Shown here in pieces: positions 24,783 to 33,049 of a stretch of 39,384 nucleotides of DNA. Origin of the DNA: Flavobacterium sp. (GTDB lineage: Bacteria > Bacteroidota > Bacteroidia > Chitinophagales > Chitinophagaceae). The position numbers and the translations under genes are program-made. Within the stretch, counting starts at the first letter, position 1, and the number at the start of each line of letters is the position of its first letter. The DNA lies in assembly GCA_030053925.1 (NCBI GenBank), contig JASGCX010000034.1, positions 1 to 39,384 on the forward strand, read 5' to 3'. The notes beneath the pieces were generated by a model. It was not told the DNA's origin and did no database searches. It was given only the letters and a program-made list of their open reading frames with translations.

Positions 24783-24806
24783 CATCTCATCTAAAAATCA
24801 AAAACA

Positions 24807-25691
24807 ATGAAACGAATCATCCTTTTCATGGCTATTATAGCCGTGCTGCTAACGTCATGTGGTCAATCAAAAGAGTTCAAAAAAAATAAAGAGAAGGCTT
24901 TAGTAAATGATGTTGGTATAGCCTCAGCAACTACAGACACTTTATCATTACCTAATCAAATAACCATAACCGAAGAAATAAAAAATAATGCGCCTAATAA
25001 TGCCAAAGAGCCTGTAAATATTGATTGGGACAAAAAAATTATAAAGACCGCAGATATTGCATTACAAGTAAAAGACTACACTTCTTTTAATAAAAATATT
25101 CACAGTAAAGTAAAAAATTACGGTGCTTATATAGCTACTGAAGAGCAATCGCAAACCGATGGTGGAGTGCAAAATAGCATCAGTATAAAAGTACCCGTTG
25201 AGCAATTTGAAAATCTATTAAATAGCTTTAGTAACGATGCAGTAACGGTGGTTGAAAGAAAAATTAGCACACAAGATGTAACGGCTGAAGTAGTTGATAC
25301 AAAAGCTAGAATTGAGGCAAAAAAACAAGTAAGAAATAGATACATGGATTTGCTTAAACAAGCTAAAAACATGAAAGAAATACTAGAGGTACAAGAAGAA
25401 ATAAATGGTGTTCAAGAAGCTATAGAAAGTGGTGCCGGTAGAGTAACTTATTTAACCCATAATGCCGCTTACAGCACCATCAATCTGCGCTATTTTCAAT
25501 ACAGTTCTAGTTCAAATACTATTGATAATAAGCCAGGCTTTTTTGCAAAATTTAAAGAAGCATTTGTACAAGGCGCAACTATTGTAAGTGATCTATTGCT
25601 TTTCTTTACATCTATTTGGCCTATAATTATTGTAAGTGTTATTGCATGGTTTGTTTATAAAAAAATGAAACCAAAAAGCACCAAGGTTTAA
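24807..25691 (+). CDS. DUF4349 lipoprotein
   Basis: This 294-residue protein has a clear lipoprotein signal: MKRIILFMAIIAVLLTSCG, with the lipidated Cys at 18. The DUF4349 domain has the hallmark ADIALQVKDYTSFNK start, the SISIKVPVEQFENLL strand-helix, and a central coiled coil (VDTKARIEAKKQVRNRYMDL). One membrane helix lies near the C-terminus (about 263-284) and is followed by basic residues. The family has no established function. The protein would be anchored at both ends in the inner membrane. The sirtuin gene follows after 13 bp, probably in the same transcript. Confidence 0.87.
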   Translation: MKRIILFMAIIAVLLTSCGQSKEFKKNKEKALVNDVGIASATTDTLSLPNQITITEEIKNNAPNNAKEPVNIDWDKKIIKTADIALQVKDYTSFNKNIHSKVKNYGAYIATEEQSQTDGGVQNSISIKVPVEQFENLLNSFSNDAVTVVERKISTQDVTAEVVDTKARIEAKKQVRNRYMDLLKQAKNMKEILEVQEEINGVQEAIESGAGRVTYLTHNAAYSTINLRYFQYSSSSNTIDNKPGFFAKFKEAFVQGATIVSDLLLFFTSIWPIIIVSVIAWFVYKKMKPKSTKV

Positions 25692-25704
25692 TTATTTTTA
25701 CCCC

Positions 25705-26397
25705 ATGGCAAAACAAAAATTAGTAGTACTAACGGGTGCAGGTATTAGCGCCGAAAGCGGCTTAAAAACCTTTAGAGACAGCAACGGCTTGTGGGAGGGT
25801 TATAATGTGTATGAAGTAGCTACACCAAGAGGCTTCAAAGCTAATCCTGCATTGGTTTTAGAGTTTTACAACCAACGTAGAAAAGATGTGGCGCAAGCAC
25901 AGCCAAATGCTGCTCATATTGGTATAGCTGCGTTAGAAAAGTATTTTGATGTTACCATTATCACACAAAATATTGACGACCTACACGAACGAGGTGGCAG
26001 CACCAATGTATTGCATTTGCATGGCGAAATATTTAAAATGCGCAGCGTTGCAAATAGCACCAAAACTTACCACATTAAAGGTGACATAAATTTAGGCGAT
26101 TTGGCAGAAGATGGCTCGCAGTTACGGCCATTTATTGTATGGTTTGAAGAAGAAGTGCCAATGATTGAAGTGGCTGCTGCCGTGGTTGCAGAGGCAGATA
26201 TTTTTGTGGTGGTGGGTACATCTTTACAAGTGTATCCTGCTGCTGGTTTAATAGATATTGCAAAGCCTAGTATTCCTAAATTTATTATCGATAAAAAAAT
26301 TCCTTACACATCTTCTTTGCAAAATATCGCAATGATTGAGAAAACAGCGAGTGAGGGCATTGCAGAACTAACAGAATTATTAATTTATAAAAAATAA
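25705..26397 (+). CDS. cobB: NAD-dependent protein deacylase, Sir2 class III-like without zinc cysteines
   Basis: The 230-residue sirtuin couples lysine deacylation to NAD cleavage. The NAD motif is GAGIS at 11-15 with FRDSNGLW; QNID at 88-91 and the catalytic His106 (LHLHGE) are present. Y55 and R58 (FYNQRR) match the Tyr-Arg pair that gives E. coli CobB desuccinylase activity. The zinc-binding cysteine pairs that normally follow the catalytic His are absent; the insert reads KMRSVANSTKTYHIKGD. The lack of zinc ligands has been seen in some bacterial sirtuins, and the active-site residues are otherwise intact, so I regard it as functional. Confidence 0.9.
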   Translation: MAKQKLVVLTGAGISAESGLKTFRDSNGLWEGYNVYEVATPRGFKANPALVLEFYNQRRKDVAQAQPNAAHIGIAALEKYFDVTIITQNIDDLHERGGSTNVLHLHGEIFKMRSVANSTKTYHIKGDINLGDLAEDGSQLRPFIVWFEEEVPMIEVAAAVVAEADIFVVVGTSLQVYPAAGLIDIAKPSIPKFIIDKKIPYTSSLQNIAMIEKTASEGIAELTELLIYKK

Positions 26398-26459
26398 TCT
26401 GCTAGTTTTTTTGGAAATTAGAATTGGATTGATATTTTTATCAACCAAAACTCAACTGT

Positions 26460-27482
26460 ATGCGTAAATTTTCTCTAGCACTTTTAGCACTCGTGCTTTT
26501 TAATGTAACTTCTTTTGCTGGCAAAGACAAAGATTCTAGTCAAATAGCCTTAGATAAGGCTATCCAGGCACTTAAAATGATAGACTCAGTTAAACAAGCC
26601 ATGAAATACGAAACTGGTATTGTAAAACTTGAAGGTGGTTTTGCACAGCTAAATATACCCAAAGGCTTTAAATTTTTAAACGCCGCTCAAAGTAAATATG
26701 TATTGACAGATTTATGGGGCAATCCTGAACGAGACGATATTTTAGGTATTATTTTTCCTGAACAAGCAACGCCATTTACAAGCGACAGCACTTACGCATT
26801 TGTTGTAAGTTACGATGAAATGGGCTTTGTAAAAGATGATGATGCAAAAGACGTGAAATACGATGATTTGATGAAGGAAATGCAAAAAGAAGAGAAAGCA
26901 ACCAATGAAGAAAGAGCTAAAAATGGTTACGAATCTATTCACATTATTGGCTGGGCTTCTACACCATTTTACGATGATAAAAGAAAAGTATTGCACTGGG
27001 CTAAAGAGATAAAATTTGGCGAAGCACTAGATGGTAATACGCTTAACTACGATGTAAGAATACTGGGTAGAAAAGGGGTTCTTTCTCTTAATGCCATTGC
27101 CAACATGAAAGATTTGTCAATTGTAAAAGCCGATATTGATAATGTACTTAACATGGCATCATTTACCGAAGGCAATACTTACGACAACTTTGATGCTAGC
27201 ACAGATAAAATTGCCGTGTACACAATTGGTGGTTTAGTTGCAGGTAAAGTATTAGCCAAAGTTGGTTTTTGGGTATTAATAGCAAAGTTTTGGAAACTCA
27301 TTTTGGCAGGCTTGATAGCTGTTTGGTACGCTGTTAAACGCTTCTTTTTAGGCAAAAGCAAAGCAGAAACAGCTACAGAAGAATATGTAGTAAATGAACA
27401 ACCTCAAATTGAACAATCTACAGAAACAACTACTGCAGATACTGACCAAGCCGCTACAACTGATGCACCAAAAACCGAGTAG
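26460..27482 (+). CDS. DUF2167 membrane protein
   Basis: The 340-residue protein has a signal peptide (MRKFSLALLALVLFNVTSFA) and a DUF2167 domain. The domain is recognised from GFAQLNIPKGFKFL, VLTDLWGNP, the VSYDEMGFVKDDDAKD motif and IGWASTPFYDDKRKVLHWAKE. One or two membrane helices lie near 252-300, followed by a short Thr- and Glu-rich tail. The family is found in many proteobacteria and Bacteroidota and has no assigned biochemical function. A TTGG(A)TTGAT/ATCAACCAA hairpin lies just before the start codon at 26424-26448. Confidence 0.88.
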   Translation: MRKFSLALLALVLFNVTSFAGKDKDSSQIALDKAIQALKMIDSVKQAMKYETGIVKLEGGFAQLNIPKGFKFLNAAQSKYVLTDLWGNPERDDILGIIFPEQATPFTSDSTYAFVVSYDEMGFVKDDDAKDVKYDDLMKEMQKEEKATNEERAKNGYESIHIIGWASTPFYDDKRKVLHWAKEIKFGEALDGNTLNYDVRILGRKGVLSLNAIANMKDLSIVKADIDNVLNMASFTEGNTYDNFDASTDKIAVYTIGGLVAGKVLAKVGFWVLIAKFWKLILAGLIAVWYAVKRFFLGKSKAETATEEYVVNEQPQIEQSTETTTADTDQAATTDAPKTE

Positions 27483-27508
27483 GTTAGGTTTAGTAATAAT
27501 ATAGCACT

Positions 27509-27545
27509 AATAGCCCAAGCAATCTGTTTGGGCTATTTGTTTTTA
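27509..27545 (+). terminator. Intrinsic terminator after the DUF2167 gene
   Basis: AATAGCCCAA pairs perfectly with TTGGGCTATT across a nine-base loop and is followed by TGTTTTTATT. Confidence 0.85.
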
Positions 27546-27628
27546 TTAAAAGGGTTGGGCATCCTTTTTAGTGTTTTACTAACAAAATCAATGTTAATTT
27601 GCCGCATTATCTCAATTAAAACAAGTTC

Positions 27629-28357
27629 ATGAAAAAAAATATTACACTAGCAATAGCTACCACAGTTTTAGCCGCTTCGTTACATGCACAAGGTTTAAAA
27701 GGCTTAATAAAAAAAGCAACCGATGTAGTTAAAAGTGGCACTACCAGCGGCTTAACCACCGACGAGGTAGGCATGGGGCTTAAAGAAGCATTGGCAATTG
27801 GTGTAAAAAAAAGTGCAGAACAATTATCGGGTGTTGATGGCTTTTTAGGTAACGCTGCGGTAAAAATTTTACTGCCACCCGAAGCACAACAAGTAGAACA
27901 AAAGTTACGTGCTTTAGGTTTTAACAAGCAAGTAGATGATGCCATTGTAAGCATGAACCGTGCAGCAGAAGACGCTGCCAAAAGTGCTGCGCCTATTTTT
28001 GTAAATGCCATCGCAAGTATGAGCATTACCGATGCTTTCGGCATATTAAAAGGTGGCGATACGGCAGCAACCGTGTATCTAAAATCTAAAACTACCACAC
28101 CACTAACTACGGCTTTTGCGCCAGTTATCGATTCGTCATTGGCTAAAGTTGGTGCATCGCAATTATGGGCTGCATTGTTTGCCCAATACAATAAAATTCC
28201 GTTTGTAAAAAAGGTAAATCCAGATTTAAAAGCCTATGTAACCGACCGAGCTTTGGCAGGCATGTTTTATCAAGTAGCGCAAGAAGAAGCCAAGATTCGT
28301 AAAAATCCAGCGGCCCAAACCACCGAATTATTGAAAAAAGTATTTGGTACAAAGTAG
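27629..28357 (+). CDS. DUF4197 exported protein
   Basis: This 242-residue protein has a signal peptide (MKKNITLAIATTVLAASLHA). The DUF4197 body shows TTDEVGMGLKEALAIGVKKS, the conserved VKILLPPEAQQVEQKLRALG and the MSITDAFGILKGGDTAATVY stretch. It is a periplasmic helical protein of unknown function, present in many Bacteroidota and proteobacteria. A TTAATTTG box (7 of 8 to the -7 consensus, followed by CC) lies at 27594-27601, 27 nt before the ATG. Confidence 0.88.
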   Translation: MKKNITLAIATTVLAASLHAQGLKGLIKKATDVVKSGTTSGLTTDEVGMGLKEALAIGVKKSAEQLSGVDGFLGNAAVKILLPPEAQQVEQKLRALGFNKQVDDAIVSMNRAAEDAAKSAAPIFVNAIASMSITDAFGILKGGDTAATVYLKSKTTTPLTTAFAPVIDSSLAKVGASQLWAALFAQYNKIPFVKKVNPDLKAYVTDRALAGMFYQVAQEEAKIRKNPAAQTTELLKKVFGTK

Positions 28358-28570
28358 CTTTTTTATGTCACCAGCAGTTGCACTACTATGCCGCTGTTGG
28401 GTAGCCTGTGCCGAGTTTACAAAGCATCTACACTTGTAGGTTTGTAAGGTTATTGAGCTTTTAACGAAGCGAAATTTTTAAAAGGATTTTAGTATTATTT
28501 TTTGGTGTTGAAGAAAATCTTTCTACATTTAAAAAAATATCTAAGTAGTTGTAGTAGTTATCTTTAAAAA

Positions 28571-29908
28571 ATGCAGCAGTACACATCTTTAAAAATTAGG
28601 TGGAAGAAATGGCACTTGCTATTTTGTGTGTAAGTATTGGTTATACATGTATTTGCACAACCAAGAGTACCCAAACCACACTTCAATAGTTTCCAACCTA
28701 TTAACCTACCAACACCACAACCCAATTTGGCAGAAGCCTATTTTAGAGATAGATTGTTGAACAACCCCTTACAGCCAAAGCAAGACCCAGCTATTGCAGC
28801 ACAAAACCTTAAAATGATGCAGCAAAGTGGCATGACTTTACCAGGACAATCAAGCAATACAAACCGACAAAATCAATTAGCAGAATTAGCCGAACTAAAA
28901 CGAGATGAAGCCAAAGAAGCCTATGGCAACAACTTGGCACATTTTCAAAGCTATTACAACCAATTACTACAACTTAATCCCAATAGCTTTTCCATTACCC
29001 AAGCGGTGTATTTATGCGAAGCAGTTTATTACGATAAAACTTATCCCTACAGCGAATTTGTAAAAGCCATTCAGCAAAGAGCCGACATTGTAAAGCAACT
29101 TTTAAAACAACAAGGCATGAGTATAAGAAACGGCTTCGCCCTTAACTATGCCATTCAACAGTTGTTTGCAGAAAACAACACTCTCAAACTAACCAATGGT
29201 AAAAGCCTCGTTATCAAAAAAATAGACTACGATTTTGAGGATTTTGATGCCGAAAAAGATTACACCAAAATGTTTGTAACAAAGTTGTTGCAAACCAATA
29301 CAGGGCAATGCCATTCAATGCCATTGTTGTACTTATGCATTGCAGAACAGTTAGGGGCTAAAGCATGGCTATCTCTAGCACCTGAACATTCATTTATTAT
29401 GTTTAAAGATGCCAAAGGCAACCTATCTAATTTTGAAACTACCAACGGTCATTTAGTGTCTACTACATGGCTATTACAAAGCAGTGCTATTAGCAGCGTA
29501 GCTTTAAAAAACAATACCTATTTAGATACCCTTTCTTCCCAAAAACTATATGCCCAATGTTTGGCAGATTTCTTAATGGCTTATGAAGCTAAAAATGGTT
29601 ACGATGATTTCATGCAGCAAATGAGTAACCACATTTTAAGTATTGATAGCAACAATATTGCAGCCCTTATGAGCAATGCCAACTTTGAAGCAATAAAATT
29701 TAGAAACTTTACACAGCAATATAAAATCCAATCGCAAGAACAAATAAACAATAACCCAACGCTTTTAAAAGCACAGCAACAAATGCAAATGGCACAAAAA
29801 AAGGTAAACAACTTGGGCTATCAAGATATGCCCAAAGAGCAATACCTGCAATGGTTGCAAAGCATAGAAACAGAAAAAGCCAAACGAAAACAACCATCAA
29901 AACAATAA
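28571..29908 (+). pseudogene. Transglutaminase-like protein 1, with a stop codon inside its signal peptide
   Basis: From the ATG at 28571 the frame reads MQQYTSLKIRWKKWHLLFCV, then TAA at 28631-28633, then VLVIHVFAQ and 414 further residues. Without the stop this would be a good Sec signal peptide; with it, the first usable start is the TTG at 28637, which keeps only half the hydrophobic core. The rest is intact. A Gln-rich N-terminal region is followed by a transglutaminase-like core, with Cys225 in TGQCHSM, His251 in APEHSF and Glu267 in NFETTNG (numbered from 28637). A helical tail follows. It is a paralogue of the gene at 31397. It may be a recent nonsense mutant, a cytosolic form, or a sequencing error. 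It heads an operon with the Rhs-lipase gene 32 bp downstream. Confidence 0.7.
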
Positions 29909-29940
29909 ACCACTTATTTTTATAACACAATACATCAAGC

Positions 29941-30981
29941 ATGAAAAACAAACTGCTAATCTTTTTGCTACTAATGGTAACAGTAGCCCACAGCCAAACA
30001 CGCCAGCCATTTAAAAACATTGGCAAAAGCACACAAGTCGTTACCCTTACCAATGGCAAGTACGATGAGTTTTTTGATGAAGATAGCATACAGCGCATTG
30101 GTACTGCCCTGATAAACATACACACCAAGAAGATAGTAAAAATGCAGCTATCGCAAACTGAAATTGATGAAATTGAAAACGCACAAGCAAGTAGGTTTTT
30201 GAGTGTGGATCCGTTGACAAATAAGTTTGCGATGTTAACACCTTATCAATATGCAAGTAATAGCCCGATTGAAAATATTGATATGGATGGTTTGGAAGCT
30301 TTCTCTGTTCATGGCACAAATCAGGGTAATGGATTATTTCAAAATAATAAAGGGGCTATATATACCCCAGAAACAAAGAAAGAATTACTCAGAATCACTG
30401 GTAATAAAGTTTTAGATGAAAAATTTAGATGGAATGCACCTTTATGGAATAGTAAAAATATGGAACGTAAGGTAGCTGCTTACCAGCTTGCCGGATATGT
30501 TATTGAGACTAGAGCAAGATTAATGGATGAAGGAAAAATTACCGAAAGTGAGCCCATCTCTTTAATTGGGTATAGTCATGGCGGTAATGTTAGTATTCAA
30601 GCCGCAAAAATTTTAAATGATTACTTAGGGGTTAAAGTCAATCTTGTAACAGTGTCTACACCTGCATATACAAGCGTATTTTATGATCCAGAAGACCCAG
30701 CGGGCAACAAAGGTGTAAATTCACAAGTTCATATAACACATTCAAACGATGATGTTTGGTTTATTGCTGGCGGATTGCCAAGTTACCCAACTGCCGACAA
30801 TTACTATGTTCAAGAGTCAGAAATTCCTTTAAAGGGTGGTATAGAGGCTCATACAGATTTGCCCGAATCCCCTAAATTGGCTGAAGTAATAAAAAAAATA
30901 CCCGAAATGAAAAAAGCACCTGTACCTACAAAAGTTAATGAAATGATTAAAAAGGGCAAAACAAAAACCAGTACAAATTAA
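29941..30981 (+). CDS. Short Rhs-core protein with C-terminal lipase-like toxin domain
   Basis: The 346-residue protein has a signal peptide (MKNKLLIFLLLMVTVAHSQ). A linker with KYDEFFDEDSIQRIGTALIN (40-59), often seen before truncated Rhs cores in Bacteroidota, is followed by an Rhs repeat-associated core fragment: SRFLSVDPLT at 84-93, then YQYASNSPIENIDMDGLE. The rest looks like an alpha/beta hydrolase: oxyanion VHGTN at 123-127, nucleophile elbow GYSHGG with Ser212, a possible acid in HSNDDVW (270/271) and a possible His304. Rhs tips are usually polymorphic toxins; this one probably attacks lipids, which is inference. No transport domain other than the signal peptide is visible. The following gene, 8 bp away, may encode immunity. 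Confidence 0.75.
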   Translation: MKNKLLIFLLLMVTVAHSQTRQPFKNIGKSTQVVTLTNGKYDEFFDEDSIQRIGTALINIHTKKIVKMQLSQTEIDEIENAQASRFLSVDPLTNKFAMLTPYQYASNSPIENIDMDGLEAFSVHGTNQGNGLFQNNKGAIYTPETKKELLRITGNKVLDEKFRWNAPLWNSKNMERKVAAYQLAGYVIETRARLMDEGKITESEPISLIGYSHGGNVSIQAAKILNDYLGVKVNLVTVSTPAYTSVFYDPEDPAGNKGVNSQVHITHSNDDVWFIAGGLPSYPTADNYYVQESEIPLKGGIEAHTDLPESPKLAEVIKKIPEMKKAPVPTKVNEMIKKGKTKTSTN

Positions 30982-30989
30982 CACGATAA

Positions 30990-31400
30990 ATGAAATTCAC
31001 TTCAAAGTTATTAACTGTAGTCTCAATATTCATCGGGCTATGCATCATTACTTATGTATTTTTTATGGTTTATCTTGGCTTTTCCATAAATAAAGCTGGC
31101 AAAAGAGGAACTATGATGATTATAGAAAATTATAAAAAATCTAGCTTTAACGGTTACATAAGTATAGTCGACAATATTCAAGGCATTAAGTGTTTTATTT
31201 CGATTGACATAATGAAAGATGGCAAAGTAAACGAACAATTTATTCTTTATCCCTGTAAGAATAAAAGATTAGAAGCCTTTATGCAAAGCGGCGATAGTAT
31301 AGCAAAAAATAAGGACGACTTAATGGTTAAGATAATAAAAAAGAATGGTCAAGTATTAATTACACAACTGCCACTAGATAATGAACAACAAATAAAATGA
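30990..31400 (+). CDS. Small membrane-anchored protein, candidate immunity protein
   Basis: The 136-residue protein is not recognised. An N-terminal membrane helix (about 8-32) is followed by a ~100-residue exposed domain with a strand-rich stretch (FNGYISIVDNIQGIKCFISI) and a charged C-terminus. It starts 8 bp after the Rhs-lipase gene, and its stop overlaps the next ATG by 4 bp, so it is tightly coupled. Position and topology (facing the periplasm, where a secreted lipase would act) suggest immunity to the preceding toxin. No homology supports that. It is AT-rich, like the toxin part of the preceding gene. Confidence 0.6.
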   Translation: MKFTSKLLTVVSIFIGLCIITYVFFMVYLGFSINKAGKRGTMMIIENYKKSSFNGYISIVDNIQGIKCFISIDIMKDGKVNEQFILYPCKNKRLEAFMQSGDSIAKNKDDLMVKIIKKNGQVLITQLPLDNEQQIK

Positions 31401-32446
31401 TGTTTCAAACGCTTCGCATATTTTCTTTAACTCTACTTTTTTTTTCTTGTATTACTACAGGATATTCATGCTTCAATGACAGCTTATACAAGTCTAAAAG
31501 TTATTGCAAGACTTTTATAAGTCTTGACAGCCTTATAAAACGAAACGGTTCTTTTAGAAATGCTGTTTTCATGGTTGAAAATGTTTTCACGAATAATAGT
31601 TTATCAGAAACTCTATTCTTGAATAATCTTTATTACTTGAAATCAATTGCATTAAACATTTACAGCAAAAACAAATTAACCAAATATCGAAATATTGATA
31701 GTGCAAACTATCTACTTCACCATTCTACATTTGCTGTTTTTGTTGATACTTTGAACATAACCATTCATAAATCAATTAAAACTTTGCATCTTCCCTTCAC
31801 CTTCAACCACACCGACCCCCTCGGTAAGCAAGACATCACCAACACCTTTGTAACCAAGCTGCTAGCCACGCACCAAGGCAATTGCCGTAGCCTTACCTAC
31901 TTGTACAAAATACTGGCAGATGAATTAGGGGCAACATGTTGGATAGCCCTTGCACCAGGGCACATGTACATTAAAAACTACAGCGAGAAAATAGGTTGGT
32001 ACAATACAGAACTTACTAGCGGTACTTTCCCTACCGATGCATGGATAATGGCATCTAGCTACATTAAACCCGAAGCCGTAAAAAGTGGGTTGTTTATGGA
32101 CACACTTAGCAACCAGCAAGCCATTGCCCTTTGTGTACTAGACCTTGCCAACCTTTACGAAAGAGAAACACACAATTACTACGATGGCTTTATTCTTAAA
32201 TGCTGCAATCTCGTATTACAATACCATCCTGTAAACCCAATGGCACTATTGCTAAAAGCCGAAACGCTTAAAAAAGTACTTATAAGAGAGAAAAGCAGTA
32301 AGTTTCCTAAACCCACCAATACAGCGCAACAAATGGAAGCCACCTATCTCAAACTATTCAATTTAGGCTACAGAGAAATGCCCGCCAAAATGAAAGCCCA
32401 ACGGCAACAAGAAGAAAAAGAAAATGCGAAGAAGTACGGCAAATAG
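31397..32446 (+). CDS. Transglutaminase-like protein 2
   Basis: This 349-residue exported protein has a hydrophobic N-terminus (MMFQTLRIFSLTLLFFSCIT) that may be a signal or lipoprotein signal. The core aligns clearly with the first gene of the operon: FVTKLLATHQGNCRSLTYLY with Cys163, LAPGHMYIK with His189, and YNTELTSG with Glu205. Conserved DTLS and NLGYREMP motifs follow toward the C-terminus. A cysteine-His-acid hydrolase or transferase of the transglutaminase/papain-like fold is likely; the substrate is unknown. The first ~130 codons are AT-rich and not similar to the paralogue, while the rest is GC-richer and conserved. This suggests a chimeric gene. Confidence 0.75.
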   Translation: MMFQTLRIFSLTLLFFSCITTGYSCFNDSLYKSKSYCKTFISLDSLIKRNGSFRNAVFMVENVFTNNSLSETLFLNNLYYLKSIALNIYSKNKLTKYRNIDSANYLLHHSTFAVFVDTLNITIHKSIKTLHLPFTFNHTDPLGKQDITNTFVTKLLATHQGNCRSLTYLYKILADELGATCWIALAPGHMYIKNYSEKIGWYNTELTSGTFPTDAWIMASSYIKPEAVKSGLFMDTLSNQQAIALCVLDLANLYERETHNYYDGFILKCCNLVLQYHPVNPMALLLKAETLKKVLIREKSSKFPKPTNTAQQMEATYLKLFNLGYREMPAKMKAQRQQEEKENAKKYGK

Positions 32447-32564
32447 CTAAATAACCATCGCACCTTAGTAACGCTTTTTAGTACATAGTTAGGTGTTTGA
32501 TCAAAGTTTCCCATTTTAACAACTAAAGCTAACAAACATCAACAATCACCAATAGTTTTTCAAC

Positions 32565-32572
32565 TACTTTTG
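32565..32572 (+). promoter_or_regulatory. -7 element of ccmE (TACTTTTG)
   Basis: This exact TAnnTTTG match, followed by CG, lies 21 nt before the chosen ccmE ATG. It overlaps the alternative TTG start at 32570, which argues against that start. No good -33 box. Confidence 0.45.
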
Positions 32573-32593
32573 CGAACTGAAACAATAACTACC

Positions 32594-33049
32594 ATGAAGA
32601 ATACGCATATAGCTATGTTAATTTTGATTGTAATTGCCATTGCGGTATTAATCAGCTTTACAGGCAACCTTACCACTTACGAAACCATCGCTTCAGCTAA
32701 AGAAAAAAATGGCAAGTTTGTAAACCTTATTGCCAAGCTAGATAAATCACAACCCATACAATACAACGCTACTAAAGATGCCAATTACCTAAGCTTTACT
32801 GCCGTTGATACTTTGGGCAATACGGTAAAAGTGGTGTATCATAACACTAAGCCTACCGACATGGAAAAAAGTGAACGCATTGTACTAAAAGGCAAAATGA
32901 ATGGCGACTATTTTGAGTGTAAAGACATTTTGCTAAAATGCCCTAGCAAATACAAAGACGATGTAAGCGCAGCAGGCAAAAGCATACAAACTGCCAATGC
33001 TATGGACGAAAACGGCTACGTAAGTTCTGATAGCCTTACTAAGAAATAG
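32594..33049 (+). CDS. ccmE: Cytochrome c maturation protein CcmE (CXXXY type)
   Basis: The 151-residue periplasmic heme chaperone holds heme covalently and delivers it to the CcmF heme lyase. It has an N-terminal membrane anchor (7-23) and an OB-fold domain. The heme-binding motif is C116-P-S-K-Y120 (ILLKCPSKY) instead of the H-x-x-x-Y of proteobacterial CcmE. Cys-type CcmE proteins are known from archaea, Desulfovibrio and related lineages. The ATG at 32594 (MKNTHIAM) is chosen over the TTG at 32570, which overlaps the promoter box. The ccmF gene follows on the same strand, separated only by two repeat arrays. Confidence 0.9.
   Translation: MKNTHIAMLILIVIAIAVLISFTGNLTTYETIASAKEKNGKFVNLIAKLDKSQPIQYNATKDANYLSFTAVDTLGNTVKVVYHNTKPTDMEKSERIVLKGKMNGDYFECKDILLKCPSKYKDDVSAAGKSIQTANAMDENGYVSSDSLTKK

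Noticed and set aside
27616..28191. 191-codon minus-strand frame
   Set aside because: Antisense to the DUF4197 gene, which has a signal peptide and family motifs. No independent coding evidence.
28609..28690. Alternative start ATG GCA CTT GCT for the first transglutaminase-like gene
   Set aside because: It lies in a different frame from the protein and runs to a stop soon after, so it cannot supply the missing signal peptide without a frameshift.
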